Source: Bacillota bacterium
Lineage (GTDB): Bacteria; Bacillota; UBA4882; UBA8346
DNA length: 64,000 nt
Assembly (NCBI GenBank): GCA_023417475.1
Contig: JAEZFP010000001.1
Location: forward strand, 20,860 to 84,859
Reading direction: 5' to 3'
Each line of letters begins with the position of its first letter. Within the stretch, counting starts at the first letter, position 1. Below, piece after piece: positions 1-9,289 of the stretch. The notes below the pieces were generated by a model. That model saw only the letters and a program-made list of their open reading frames with translations. It did not search any database and had not been told where the DNA came from. The position numbers were made by a program, and so were the translations under genes.

Positions 1-556
1 TGCTCTCCATAAACTGATTGATGTCGACGATGGGAAACATGCCGTTCCGGTTGGAAAGCGAGACTAAATCGCGAAAATATTCGCTGGGGTTTTGCTCCAG
101 TTTCGGCTGGATCTTTAAAACGGCGGCGGCGGGGCCTTGGGAGATAAATACCTGTACCGTCCGGCGCATTTCCCGGAAACGGACCAGATTGTCCAGCCAG
201 GGACGCATGCCCCGCTTCGCCAGCGCTTCGCTGACCACCAGCACCGAGTTTTGCACCAGGGTGATTTCACGGTTAACGGTGGTATTGATCTTATTAAACG
301 CTTCATAAATGGTCGGCGCCTCCATCGAAATCAGAAAAGTGCCCGCCTTCGAACCGCCGCCCCCTTCGCCCCCTTTCATTTGGGCGGGAATGGCGATCAT
401 CGTGGTTACTTTGACCCCTTTGCCGCCTTGAGCGGGCGGGTCAAGCGCCAAAGCCTGGACAATGGCCAGCCCTTCCAGTTCGCGACGGTCCCAGCAACCG
501 CCGCAAAGGACAGCCACCGCCGCGCAGAACATTAATACCGTTAGCATTCGTTTCAT
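1..556 (-). CDS. gerC: Ger(x)C-type spore germination lipoprotein, N-terminal part
   Basis: Lipoprotein subunit of a nutrient-sensing germinant receptor in the spore inner membrane. Only the first ~185 residues are in the window; the gene runs off the left edge. The N-terminus has a hydrophobic signal ending in a lipobox (LCGGC) followed by CWDRRELEG, the hallmark start of GerAC/GerKC proteins. The start ATG at 556 overlaps the stop of the upstream permease gene by 4 bases (ATGA), so the two are translationally coupled. The gene order A-B-C is the classical gerA arrangement. The germinant cannot be read from the sequence. Confidence 0.9.
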   Translation of the reverse strand, partial: MKRMLTVLMFCAAVAVLCGGCWDRRELEGLAIVQALALDPPAQGGKGVKVTTMIAIPAQMKGGEGGGGSKAGTFLISMEAPTIYEAFNKINTTVNREITLVQNSVLVVSEALAKRGMRPWLDNLVRFREMRRTVQVFISQGPAAAVLKIQPKLEQNPSEYFRDLVSLSNRNGMFPIVDINQFMES

Positions 557-1662
557 TGTTTTCCACCTACCCATTGACGGATCAGCACCGCAACCCAAAG
601 CAACAACGGCAGTCCCACCGTCATTCCGCTATAAAAGTAGCCCAACAGCGGCAGGTCGTAAGTTGAGCCGCTCCATTCCACCGCCTGGGTCATCGAGGAC
701 GGAAGCAGACTGGCGGTGAAGACGATCACGGCCAGCGGGAAGACGAGCGGCCGGTAATCTTTGATCTTGAAGGTCTGGGCGAAGCTGGTCAAGGCGCCGT
801 AAAAGAGGCCGCCCAACTGAATTCCGGCCCAGAAGAACCAGAGAAAAACGAACACGGCCTCGACCCGTTGGATAAACTCGCCGAACGAAATCAGCCGCGT
901 CAGTTGGAACATCGGAAACATCAAGCGGCGGGCGGCATTGTAATTAAAGATCATCACTACCGCCGCGACCACCCCGGTATTGATCAAAACGGCCGTCACC
1001 AGACTGTAGAGGCCGACTTTGTACCGTTCCTGCTTTTTGCGGATCAACGGCGTGATGATTCCCAAAAGTAACAATTCGGCAAAGGACGAGATCTCAAAGA
1101 CGGAAAATTTGAGGATCGAACCCACCCCCGGGCCTAGGACCGGGGAGAGATTGCCCAGATGCATTTGGGGTAAAGTGAAGGCCACGATAAGGATCAACGC
1201 CGTCAGCAAATATGGTCCCAGCAGGATCGCCACCCGCGACAACGCTTCAATTCCCTGCAGCATCGCCCAGATCAACAGCAGCAAAAAGACGCCGGAGATC
1301 ACGCTGATCGGCGTGCGCGGCAAAATGGCCAGGATGAAACTTTCGGCGAACTGGCGTAGGTAAACCGCTGTCAGCAACAGAAAGAAGAGAAAGATGACCA
1401 AACCCGCCGCCAAACCGAGATATTTACCCAGGGCGGTCTGGGCGATCTCGACGATGTTCTGCTCCGGATAACGTTTCAGGACTTGATGCAGGAAATACAG
1501 TCCGATCAGGCTGAATCCTCCCGCCAAAAGCACAATGATCCAGCCGGCGCCGTTGCCAAGCAACGCCAAGTTGCGGGGGAACGAGAGAAAGATCTTGCCC
1601 GTCAGCATAATCGTCAACATAATTAAGGCTTCCCTGTGGCCGATCTGTTCTTCCTTGATCAT
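553..1662 (-). CDS. gerB: GerB-type spore germination permease (endospore germination permease family)
   Basis: Integral membrane subunit (369 aa) of a GerA-type germinant receptor, related to amino acid/polyamine permeases and believed to form the ligand pocket. About ten hydrophobic segments span the protein from residue 12 to the C-terminus. The N-terminal stretch IGHREALIMLTIMLTGKIFLSFP is family-typical (cytoplasmic start followed by a broken first helix). It overlaps both neighbours by 4 bases, downstream of gerA and upstream of gerC, so the three are one operon. Length is normal for the family (about 360-370 aa). Confidence 0.92.
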   Translation of the reverse strand: MIKEEQIGHREALIMLTIMLTGKIFLSFPRNLALLGNGAGWIIVLLAGGFSLIGLYFLHQVLKRYPEQNIVEIAQTALGKYLGLAAGLVIFLFFLLLTAVYLRQFAESFILAILPRTPISVISGVFLLLLIWAMLQGIEALSRVAILLGPYLLTALILIVAFTLPQMHLGNLSPVLGPGVGSILKFSVFEISSFAELLLLGIITPLIRKKQERYKVGLYSLVTAVLINTGVVAAVVMIFNYNAARRLMFPMFQLTRLISFGEFIQRVEAVFVFLWFFWAGIQLGGLFYGALTSFAQTFKIKDYRPLVFPLAVIVFTASLLPSSMTQAVEWSGSTYDLPLLGYFYSGMTVGLPLLLWVAVLIRQWVGGKQ

Positions 1663-3320
1663 TGCCGGTCGCTCCCTTCCGCGTCATTCTCCGCTTCATC
1701 ATTCCGATTCGGCCGGTCCCAGGGCCGGGGGTTTTTCGTTTGACGGATCCAGTCCAACGGCCGCATGTAGACGGGCCGGTAGGGCTGATCGTAACTAAAC
1801 GGCCGGGTGACCCGATCCTTGCTTTGGGGCCGGTAGGGCGCGATCGGCGTCATAAACGGCACTCCGAAATTGGTCAACGAACATAAATGCAAAGCCAGCA
1901 TAAACACGCCGAAGGCGATGCCGAAGAAACCGAGCAGCGCCGCCAGGGTGACAAAGATAAACCGCAACATCCGAATGGTAAACGAGGCGTTGTAATTCGG
2001 CACGACAAATGAAGCCAAGGCGGTGATGGCGATGATAATGATCAAAATCGGACTGACAATCGAAGCCGAGACCGCGGCCTGCCCCAGGATCAAGGCGCCG
2101 ACAATGCCGATGGTCGGACCGATCACGCTCGGAATCCGCACGCCCGCCTCGCGAATTAACTCAAAGGCGAATTCCATGAAGATAATCTCGATAAAAGCCG
2201 GAAAGGGCACCGTTTCCCGGGCCGCGGTCATCGCCAGCAGCAGGTCGGTCGGGATCATTTCCTGATGATAGTTAACCACGCCGATATAGATCGCCGGCAG
2301 CAGCAAGGCGACAAAGATCGAGCAGGAACGGATCAATCGCAGAAAATTGCCGAAAGGCCAGCGCAGATAATAATCTTCGGCCGCGTGCAGAAAGATGGTG
2401 AAGGTGGTCGGCACGACCAAAGAGAACGGACTGTTGGACATGACGATTCCGACGTGGCCTTCCCGCAGGTAAGCGGCTAACCGGTCGGGACGTTCGGTCG
2501 ACAGCATTTGCGGAATCAGTGATTTCGGGTGATCTTCCAGAAATTCCTCAAGCATCCCGGTCTCGGGGATATAGTCGACGGTTTCGCTGACGCTTTTCAG
2601 CCGGTATTTGACCTCTTTGACCAGATTGGGGTTGGCGATGTCCTTGATATACATCATCCCTACCAACGACTTGCTGCGTTTGCCGACCCGGAAGATCTCG
2701 GTGATCACATTGGGATCTTTGAGGTAGCGGCGAACCCCGGCGGTGTTGGCCCGGAAGGACTCGTTGAAACTTTCTTGCGGCCCGCGGACCACATGTTCGC
2801 TGGTGGGCTTTTCAATCCCCCGGTGCTCCCAGCCTTTGGTCTCAATCACAATCGCTTCGTTGCAGCGGTCGACCAGCAAAACGCTGGATCCGTCCAATAC
2901 CCCTTCGACCACGTCTTTGAACTTTTTGGTCATGGGCGCTTGATTGCCGGGCAGCAGTTGATTGAGGATCAGCTCCAGCGGTTTGGCGACCGGTTGCTCG
3001 GGTGTGGGGCTTAATAACATCAGCGGTTGTAAAACAGTTAAATTTGTTGTGTTGCGATCGGTCAGTCCGTCAATATATATAATTAAGGCATCCAACCCGA
3101 GACTGGGAATGTGAAACTCCCGGATCACCACGTCCATATTGTCGGGCAGGCCGAAAACCTCCTCAAGCCGGGCGATATTTTGCTTGAGATCGGTGTGCAA
3201 TGTTTCGCCGGGGGGATCCCGGGGCAGCGGCGGACGTTCAAACGACTGGTTGCCCAAGGAAAATTCCGCATCATTGCGGTTAAAACTGAATAGCTTATGA
3301 AACAGCTGTTTGATCTTCAT
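1659..3320 (-). CDS. gerA: GerA-type spore germination protein
   Basis: First gene of the germinant receptor operon, 553 aa. It has a large hydrophilic N-terminal domain (about residues 1-300, including the family stretch DRNTTNLTVLQPLML and the GPQESFNESFRANTAGVRR segment) and a C-terminal half with about five membrane helices. The ATG at 3320 is preceded by a strong ribosome site (ggagga, read on the minus strand). A proline/arginine-rich tail (about residues 495-553, ending ENDAEGSDRQ) is longer than I would expect and probably disordered. The protein acts with GerB and GerC in the inner spore membrane to trigger release of ions and dipicolinate. Identification is firm, the ligand unknown. 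Confidence 0.94.
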   Translation of the reverse strand: MKIKQLFHKLFSFNRNDAEFSLGNQSFERPPLPRDPPGETLHTDLKQNIARLEEVFGLPDNMDVVIREFHIPSLGLDALIIYIDGLTDRNTTNLTVLQPLMLLSPTPEQPVAKPLELILNQLLPGNQAPMTKKFKDVVEGVLDGSSVLLVDRCNEAIVIETKGWEHRGIEKPTSEHVVRGPQESFNESFRANTAGVRRYLKDPNVITEIFRVGKRSKSLVGMMYIKDIANPNLVKEVKYRLKSVSETVDYIPETGMLEEFLEDHPKSLIPQMLSTERPDRLAAYLREGHVGIVMSNSPFSLVVPTTFTIFLHAAEDYYLRWPFGNFLRLIRSCSIFVALLLPAIYIGVVNYHQEMIPTDLLLAMTAARETVPFPAFIEIIFMEFAFELIREAGVRIPSVIGPTIGIVGALILGQAAVSASIVSPILIIIIAITALASFVVPNYNASFTIRMLRFIFVTLAALLGFFGIAFGVFMLALHLCSLTNFGVPFMTPIAPYRPQSKDRVTRPFSYDQPYRPVYMRPLDWIRQTKNPRPWDRPNRNDEAENDAEGSDRQ

Positions 3321-3494
3321 AAATATTCCTCCGTAATTACCGTTGCTAGTATTTACGAAGCGCCGTCAATCTATCTAAGTTGAACGAAATAATTTGCGAT
3401 TTTTATTTTTCCATCCTTACAAACAGGGCTGGCAAAGAAAATGGCGCGCTTATTCCAGATCGGGCTGGGTCAAAGATTTTTGGAGGAGGTCGGC

Positions 3495-4436
3495 ATGGCA
3501 AAAGTAAAATTCGCCGCGTTGGGTCCGGGCGCGTGTATCGGGGTGGTTGCTCCGGCGAGTCCGGTTGATTCCGAGGAACGGTTGGAAGCGGCGTTGGCGG
3601 CGCTGCGGAAGCAGGGATTTACGTTGCGGTTGGGTCGAACCGTCCGGGCCCGGGCGGGTTTTTTGGCGGGGACCGATGGCGAACGCCGCGCCGACCTCGA
3701 AGCGTTGTGGGCCGATCCCACGGTCGACGCCGTTTGGTGTTTGCGCGGCGGATACGGTTGTCTGCGCTTGCTTTCCCGCCTCTACTACCGGCAGTTTGGC
3801 AAGTCGCCCAAACCGTTGATTGGTTTTAGCGATATTAGCGCTTTGCAATTGGCTTTATGGACCGAGACGCGTTTGCCGACCTTCCACGGTCCGGTCCTGA
3901 CCACGCTGGAACGGAGCGAGTTTACCACCGCCATGGCGTTGCGAATGCTCGCCGGCCGACAAGACCTGGAGCCTTTGGCTTGGCCCGAAGGATATCAACC
4001 GGCGCCGATCCGTCCGGGGCAAGCGAGCGGCGTCTTGCTCGGGGGAAATCTGGCCACGCTTTTGTCTTTGCTTGGAACGCGTTTTTTGCCGAATCTGGAA
4101 GGAGCGGTCGTCTTTTTGGAAGAAATCGACGAACCGGCCTATAAAATCGACCGGATGCTGACTCAATTGAGCTTGGCCGGTGTTTTCGGCGATGCGGCGG
4201 CCGTCCTGATCGGCCGGTCGGTCCCGGTTCCCGAAGAAAGCGAAGCCGATTTGGCCGCGGTCTTTACCGCCCATTTGCAGCATTGGCCCTGTCCGTCGGC
4301 CTACGGGTTCCCAATCGGCCATGGGTTGCACCAATGGACGCTTCCGCTGGGGTATCCGGTCGCCGTCAACACCGCCAACGGCGACTTGCGGTTGCTAGAA
4401 TCGCCGTTCCTGGGAGATACTAACGATGACAAGTAA
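3495..4436 (+). CDS. ldcA: LD-carboxypeptidase (peptidase family S66, MccF/LdcA type)
   Basis: Serine carboxypeptidase (313 aa) that cleaves L,D-peptide bonds in murein tetrapeptides during wall recycling; some relatives hydrolyse microcin C. The family motifs are visible: GxCIGVVAPASP at the start, LRGGYGCLRLL, the nucleophile serine in GFSDISALQLALW, the acidic residue in FLEEIDEPAYKIDRML and the histidine region GHGLHQWTLPLG. I chose ATG 3495 because a consensus ribosome site (ggaggagg, 3482-3489) sits just upstream; an in-frame ATG at 3441 has no such site. It is divergent from the ger operon. Cytoplasmic, with no signal peptide. Confidence 0.9.
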   Translation: MAKVKFAALGPGACIGVVAPASPVDSEERLEAALAALRKQGFTLRLGRTVRARAGFLAGTDGERRADLEALWADPTVDAVWCLRGGYGCLRLLSRLYYRQFGKSPKPLIGFSDISALQLALWTETRLPTFHGPVLTTLERSEFTTAMALRMLAGRQDLEPLAWPEGYQPAPIRPGQASGVLLGGNLATLLSLLGTRFLPNLEGAVVFLEEIDEPAYKIDRMLTQLSLAGVFGDAAAVLIGRSVPVPEESEADLAAVFTAHLQHWPCPSAYGFPIGHGLHQWTLPLGYPVAVNTANGDLRLLESPFLGDTNDDK

Positions 4437-4533
4437 CGGAAAAGCGCGGCCGATTTGGGAAAAATGCCAGCAATTACTGGCGGGGAATGAAGCCGCGGAA
4501 AAGGATTATGACAAATCGCCGCGAATTAAGTAA
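4426..4533 (+). CDS. possible small protein of 35 aa overlapping the ldcA stop
   Basis: A short frame starting ATG inside the last codons of ldcA (11-base overlap) and ending at TAA 4533. The product is hydrophilic and charged (begins MTSNGKARPIWEKCQQLL). A purine-rich tgggag lies 9 bases upstream. A second overlapping frame at 4509-4595 encodes 28 residues, basic and ending RGSRAPRWNQR. I do not recognise either. Coupling to ldcA is the only support, so the call is weak. Confidence 0.3.
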   Translation: MTSNGKARPIWEKCQQLLAGNEAAEKDYDKSPRIK

Positions 4534-4648
4534 GACGGTAACCTTAAACAAGCGCTTAATGTCACGGGGTTCCCGCGCGCCGCGTTGGAACCAAAGATGA
4601 CGGGATACGTTGTACACTTTGAATGCGGAAAGGGAAGGAGCAATCGTT

Positions 4649-5335
4649 TTGAAAAAATGGACAATCATTAGTTTGGTCATGGCGATGTTGATGATGGGCA
4701 CGGCGGGAGCGGTTTGGGCCGACGATGGCAAGTCAAACGAGGTGAAAGCGCTCATTGGCGCCGACGGGTTCGGCACGCTCAAAATGCCGCTCTCCGATAA
4801 TTTGAATGTCGATCTCAAATACAGTGACGACGCGTTAAAGACGGGCCTCTATTATCATTTGTCGGACAAGATCGGCATCAAAGCCGGAGCCCGGTACGAC
4901 GTGGATGCGGAAAAAACCAACGCGTACGGCGGCTTGGATTTTTCGATTCCGTTCGGCGATAATTTGCGGATTGCCGGTTTCTATGACTCCGGTTTTGAAG
5001 GCAAAAATTGGAATCGTTATGAAGCGGCGGTGCGGATCCAAATGTACGACAAACATTTCCTGTACGCCGGGGTTCGCGGTGAAAACGGCACGGACGCTCC
5101 TGACTACGACTATAACGAAGACCACCAACCGCTGCTCTTTTTGCGCGGCGACTTCACCTGGCAGTGGAAACAATGGGAAGTTTCCCTCCGGCCGATTTTG
5201 CATATCCAAGGCGATTTCTTCCATGATTACGACCTGAAATACAAGCTCAACGAAGACACCAAGCTTGTCTTCAACGTGAACAGTCAGTACGAACAGATGG
5301 CCAAATACCGTGTAGGGTTTGAGCGCAAGTTTTAA
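4649..5335 (+). CDS. secreted beta-barrel-like (outer-membrane type) protein
   Basis: A 228-aa exported protein. The TTG start at 4649 is placed by the aaggag site at 4635-4640 and gives a clean signal peptide (KKWTIISLVMAMLMMGTAGAVWA, cleaved after AxA). The mature part is made of alternating polar/hydrophobic strands rich in Tyr, Phe and Gly, with charged turns (for example YGGLDFSIPFGDNLRIAGFYDSGF) and no alpha-helical membrane segments. It ends YRVGFERKF: a terminal phenylalanine with alternating hydrophobics is the signature recognised by the BAM complex in outer-membrane barrels. Function unknown; a small porin-like or structural barrel of 10-14 strands is my inference. No TPR or POTRA domain is seen. 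Confidence 0.6.
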   Translation: MKKWTIISLVMAMLMMGTAGAVWADDGKSNEVKALIGADGFGTLKMPLSDNLNVDLKYSDDALKTGLYYHLSDKIGIKAGARYDVDAEKTNAYGGLDFSIPFGDNLRIAGFYDSGFEGKNWNRYEAAVRIQMYDKHFLYAGVRGENGTDAPDYDYNEDHQPLLFLRGDFTWQWKQWEVSLRPILHIQGDFFHDYDLKYKLNEDTKLVFNVNSQYEQMAKYRVGFERKF

Positions 5336-5429
5336 TAAGTCGTCCCGCCAGCTATCGCGCAAGCGTTTTATAATGGGATGACGCCATCGGTTTCGGAGCG
5401 AGTTTCTTACTTGAACGGGGGGATCGGCT

Positions 5430-5990
5430 TTGCGCGGCTTAAAAATTCCGGCGCTGATCGCTTTGATCGTCATAACGGGCGTCGCTGGTTATCTGCTGGG
5501 ACACTCGGGGTTAAACCCGTTACAACGGGCCAACCAAAGATTGGCCCGGCTCAATCAGACCTTGGCCCATCAGGAAGTGGCGTTGTTTTTTAGCCACGCG
5601 ACGCCGCAACGGTATTATTTGCAACCGGTCTTGACCAAACTGCCCCGCACCGGCGGTGAAATTCACCGCCAAGCGTTGGAAGCTTTGTTCGCGGGGCCGC
5701 CGGTCGATTCCGGCCTGGACGAGGTGTTCCCCAAAGACGCCAAAGTCCTGAGTTTAAAGCTTAAAAACGGCTTGGCCGTGGTCAACCTCAATCAAGCGGC
5801 GACCCGGATCAACGTCGGCGCCCAGGGAGAGGCCCTGGCGATCGCGGCGTTGGTCAATACCCTGACCAAGTTCCCCGACGTCTACCGGGTGCAGATCCTG
5901 ATCGAAGGCGAACCGGCGGAAAGTCTCGCCGGCCACGTCGATCTGACCCAAACGTTTGAGTATGACAACCGGGATGTGTTGGTGCAATAA
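5430..5990 (+). CDS. GerMN-domain sporulation/germination protein
   Basis: 186 aa with one GerMN domain (about residues 60-180: VFPKDAKVLSLKLKNG, VVNLNQAA, the conserved ALAIAALVNTLTKFPDVYRVQILIEGE segment) behind an N-terminal membrane anchor (LKIPALIALIVITGVAGYLLG). Known GerM of Bacillus is a sporulation lipoprotein with two such domains that helps tether the forespore channel machinery; this is a single-domain, membrane-anchored version with no lipobox. TTG start at 5430 with a G-rich site upstream. Followed at once by a strong terminator. Confidence 0.8.
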   Translation: MRGLKIPALIALIVITGVAGYLLGHSGLNPLQRANQRLARLNQTLAHQEVALFFSHATPQRYYLQPVLTKLPRTGGEIHRQALEALFAGPPVDSGLDEVFPKDAKVLSLKLKNGLAVVNLNQAATRINVGAQGEALAIAALVNTLTKFPDVYRVQILIEGEPAESLAGHVDLTQTFEYDNRDVLVQ

Positions 5991-6007
5991 AAAAATAACG
6001 ATTTAGC

Positions 6008-6048
6008 GAAAAAAACGCCCTTCTCCATTATGAAAGGGCGTTTTTTTT
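6008..6048. terminator. rho-independent terminator, bidirectional
   Basis: A-rich run, GC stem (acgccctt... aagggcgt) and long T run; symmetric, so it can serve both the GerMN gene on the plus strand and the convergent gene ending at 6070. Its stem sequence resembles the terminator at 25985-26024. Confidence 0.9.
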
Positions 6049-6069
6049 AATTCGGTAACGTGTATTCCC

Positions 6070-7950
6070 TTATCGAACTGGCCAGACGACAACCGGGGTG
6101 TCGCCGACAGTGGCCGAGCTGGTCACCAGGGTGGCGTCCAAAGTATCCACCACATAACGCGACCCCCAACTGGTGATGGTCAGCCAGCGGCCATCGGGGC
6201 TGTAATAAGCGTACGTCGGTAAAACGGGATTGTTCAAACTACTGGAGAGCCCCGGCCGCGCCAATTGGACGCGGAGCGCCGGGCGTTTTTGCGTCGGGTC
6301 GACCAAATAACAGTCGGAATCGGTGGTGACCACGATAAACCGGCCGTTCGGCGTCGGATGCATGCCGACGAGCGTACCGCCGATTTTTAGCGTATTCAGG
6401 ATCCGCCGGGAGGAAGAGTCGATGGTGACCAGGGCGGACCCGTTGGACAACGCGTAAATTCGGCTCGGATCGGCAGTCATGAATAGACGGCTGTTTTTAA
6501 AGGCTCCCAGCGTTTTGTCATCGCTGAGCTCCGGGATTGCGCCGACCGGCGGCAGTTCGCCGGGACCCTGCTTGCCTAGGCTGATGGAGCCGAACATGCT
6601 GTTGGCGATCTTCAACTGTTCGACGCGGCGACCGGTCGTCAGATCGAAGACGTTGATGAAATTGCTGTTTATGATGGAGACGTAGCCGGTGCTGCCGTTG
6701 GTGAGCACCTCATCCACTTTTAACTCGAAATCGGTCACTGAAAGCAGCTTCAATTCGTGACTTAGCAAGGCCAGATAATCGCGGCTGGTGACGCAAAGAT
6801 TGCCGTTGGCCGCCTGGGTCATTTGGAACGATTCGATCGGCAGCTCGGTTTTGGCGAGTAACTGGTCGCCTTGGAATTGATAGACCACGCTGATCGGCTC
6901 GGTTTTGGGCTGCTTGGCCTTGGCATCGGCAGCTTTGGCGTCTTCCGGTTTTTGCTCTGCTTGGGTCTGTTGGGATTCATTCAATTTTTTCAGCCAGTCC
7001 GATAGGAAAAAGTTGAAAGTTTGCGTCTCGGGCTCTTCGGTTTGATTCGCTTTATTGACTTGCGGTTTCCCGGGGGTTGATTGGGTGGCCGGGGCCGCCG
7101 GCGCCATATAGGAAGCCGAGAGGTAATAAACCGCGGGGTTGGCGCGGTCCTGGAGCACCACGACGGGCGAGATTCCCAATTCGGTTTGGGAAGTGGCGCC
7201 GGTCGCCAGATTGATAAAGGTTACATTGGCCGGGGTGACGGTTTCGGTCTTGGCGACCAGCATTCCCTCGGGATACGGTTGGCCTTTCCGGAAACCGCCG
7301 GCGACGACCATCAGGGTCTCCGGCCCGCTGAAATAGGCGACCGGATTCAGTCCGACCGGGAAGGACTTTACCTGCAGGTTGGCGAGGTTGAGCAGAACCA
7401 GCTCCGGCCCGCCGGTTTTTCCGCCCAAGGTCCCGACGGCCAGTTGTTTCCGGCCGGGGTCGAACTGATAGCTGACGGCCGGCGAGTTCAGGTCGAAAAC
7501 CTTGCCGGTTTCGGATTTGAGATCGAAAACGACGATCCGGCCTTGCATTTGGCCGTTGTCGACGGTGGTGACGATGATCCAGATCCCGCGGTCTTGCAGA
7601 TAAAAATCTTGGGTTACGGCGCCGGGCAGGTCAAAACGGCGCCCGTTCGGTTTCAGATCCGGGCCCAAGCTCATGATCGTCCCGGCCGACTTGATTTTTT
7701 TCGTGATGGTGAAGTTGCCGCGGCATAACAACAGGTAACCGCGGTCGGTTTGCGACGGTACCACGCTGGCCGGTCCCGGCGCGGTTTTAAAGCGGGCGAC
7801 GGTCTTAAAGTTACTCCCGATAATTTCGGCTTGCTCGCCGGCGCTGTCAAGCGCCAGGGATTGGGCGCCGCTGTCCGGCGCCGCCGCAAAACCGTTTAAA
7901 GTTCCGAACAGGACGGCCCAAACGGCCAATCCGATCATCCAACGTTTCAA
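6070..7950 (-). CDS. secreted beta-propeller-like protein of unknown function
   Basis: A 626-aa exported protein. Start TTG 7950 is chosen because an aaggggg site precedes it; it yields a signal peptide (KRWMIGLAVWAVLFGTLNGFAAA). The rest consists of repeated short beta segments typical of WD40/YVTN-like propellers (SVVPSQTDRGYLLLCRG, IYALSNGSALVTIDSSSRRILNTLKIGG, HPTPNGRFIVVTTDSD, YSPDGRWLTITSWGSRYVVDTLD). A charged low-complexity linker rich in Lys/Ala/Glu/Pro near residues 310-340 divides it. No catalytic motif is evident. It could be a periplasmic scaffold or binding protein; I cannot assign a substrate. Confidence 0.6.
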   Translation of the reverse strand: MKRWMIGLAVWAVLFGTLNGFAAAPDSGAQSLALDSAGEQAEIIGSNFKTVARFKTAPGPASVVPSQTDRGYLLLCRGNFTITKKIKSAGTIMSLGPDLKPNGRRFDLPGAVTQDFYLQDRGIWIIVTTVDNGQMQGRIVVFDLKSETGKVFDLNSPAVSYQFDPGRKQLAVGTLGGKTGGPELVLLNLANLQVKSFPVGLNPVAYFSGPETLMVVAGGFRKGQPYPEGMLVAKTETVTPANVTFINLATGATSQTELGISPVVVLQDRANPAVYYLSASYMAPAAPATQSTPGKPQVNKANQTEEPETQTFNFFLSDWLKKLNESQQTQAEQKPEDAKAADAKAKQPKTEPISVVYQFQGDQLLAKTELPIESFQMTQAANGNLCVTSRDYLALLSHELKLLSVTDFELKVDEVLTNGSTGYVSIINSNFINVFDLTTGRRVEQLKIANSMFGSISLGKQGPGELPPVGAIPELSDDKTLGAFKNSRLFMTADPSRIYALSNGSALVTIDSSSRRILNTLKIGGTLVGMHPTPNGRFIVVTTDSDCYLVDPTQKRPALRVQLARPGLSSSLNNPVLPTYAYYSPDGRWLTITSWGSRYVVDTLDATLVTSSATVGDTPVVVWPVR

Positions 7951-8042
7951 AAGCGGAACCCCCTTATCCATTCCCAAATTTACTGTTGTAAGTTTCGGCG
8001 TCGTTGTGGAAATTTCCTGTTGGAAAATGGATAGGATCCGCT

Positions 8043-8423
8043 TTAAAAAATATTAATCGGATTGACCCGTTCCCGCTGGGCGATATGTTTTAAAAAATAA
8101 TTGAGCGTTCCGAGCTCGATATAGGCGTCGGCCCGGCTGCGGCTCGCCACCGCCTGGCTGGAGCGGATCAGCGCCTGTTCGATGGCGTCGATCTCTTTGT
8201 GGCTTAACAGGAGCGACCAGAAGGATTTGGTCTTTTCCCACTTGCGGGTGAGCTGGGTCAGCGAAACGCGGGCTAAGGGCCAGTCGGACCGTTCGACGGC
8301 TTGACGGGTCCGGGTCAGTTCGTTGCCGAACTGGGCGGTGGTCCGTTCCAGATTGACTTGGACCCAGATTCCGGCGCCTAAGAACAAGACCGTGCCGGCC
8401 ATGGCGATAATCCATATTTTCAT
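8043..8423 (-). CDS. DUF4363 family membrane-anchored protein
   Basis: A 126-aa protein with one N-terminal membrane helix (MKIWIIAMAGTVLFLGAG) and an all-helical extracytoplasmic domain, including ERSDWPLARVSLTQLTRKWEKTKSFWSLLLSHKEIDAIEQAL, the pattern of DUF4363 proteins of spore-forming Firmicutes. The ATG at 8423 overlaps the DUF421 stop (ATGA), and the two families commonly occur as a pair. Role unknown; co-occurrence suggests they act together at the membrane, perhaps in sporulation or germination. Confidence 0.75.
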   Translation of the reverse strand: MKIWIIAMAGTVLFLGAGIWVQVNLERTTAQFGNELTRTRQAVERSDWPLARVSLTQLTRKWEKTKSFWSLLLSHKEIDAIEQALIRSSQAVASRSRADAYIELGTLNYFLKHIAQRERVNPINIF

Positions 8424-9118
8424 GAAGCCGGCGCCACGCCGTCTTTGGCCTGCAGATAAAGTTGGCCGGATGTATCCAGACTGGCCAGGAAGACGTCTTC
8501 CACCCCGCGCAGTCCGGACTGGCGCAACTGTTGCCGCAACCATTCCTCAGTCAGGTTGGCTTGGCTTAAATGCTCGCTGCGCAAGGTCCCGTCGACTATC
8601 AGGATGGTGGGCAAACCCTCATAGGCGGTGGGAATCCCCAGGTCCGCGGGATTGACCGGGCGTTTCTGACTTTTGGGAATTACCGAGAGTTTACCGCTGG
8701 TCTCCAAAATGGCGAACTCGACATCGGCAATATTGGGGAAGCCTTTCAGACGCAACTGCTCCAGCAGGTCGGTCAGGTTATAACGCAACCGGCCGAGCTC
8801 GCGCTGGTGGATCCGGCCGTTCTCAATCAACACGCTGGGACCGCCGCAAATCAGTTTGCGGGCGGTTTCGCTTTTGAGCGAGAGCAATGACAGGGAAACC
8901 TGAATCACCAGCAGGGTCGCGATGGGAATAATCCCGTTGATCAACGGGATGTCGGTGTCTTGGATCGGGATCGCCGCCAATTCGGAGATGAGAATGGTGA
9001 TCACCAGCTCATAGGGTTGTAACTGCCCGATCTGGTGTTTGCCCATGACCCGGACGATCAGGACGACCAGCAGATACATAATGGCGGCGCGAATCGGAAG
9101 GATCAGCAATAATATCAC
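8420..9118 (-). CDS. DUF421 (YetF-type) membrane protein
   Basis: A 232-aa member of the YetF/YdfR family: three membrane helices at the N-terminus (VMGKHQIGQLQPYELVITILISELAAIPIQD is the family signature) and a cytoplasmic domain containing GGPSVLIENGRIHQREL and the conserved DLLEQLRLKGFPNIADVEFAILETSGKLSV. Bacillus relatives (YetF, YdfR) have been tied to germination/spore membrane behaviour; the molecular role is not settled. First gene of a two-gene operon with the DUF4363 gene. Confidence 0.88.
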   Translation of the reverse strand: MILLLILPIRAAIMYLLVVLIVRVMGKHQIGQLQPYELVITILISELAAIPIQDTDIPLINGIIPIATLLVIQVSLSLLSLKSETARKLICGGPSVLIENGRIHQRELGRLRYNLTDLLEQLRLKGFPNIADVEFAILETSGKLSVIPKSQKRPVNPADLGIPTAYEGLPTILIVDGTLRSEHLSQANLTEEWLRQQLRQSGLRGVEDVFLASLDTSGQLYLQAKDGVAPAS

Positions 9119-9289
9119 CCCGACAACATTTTCTGCAGGAAGCGGCCCTTTTTATACCGGCGAAAGCGCGGGGCCAAAGACAAAATGTGGAAACGGCGGC
9201 AGGATTTTTGGACCCGGGAAGCGAATTGCCTTAATTTAAATAATCCAAAGCGAAGCAGGAACTAGTAAGCCCTGGATACGTTGGTAATA

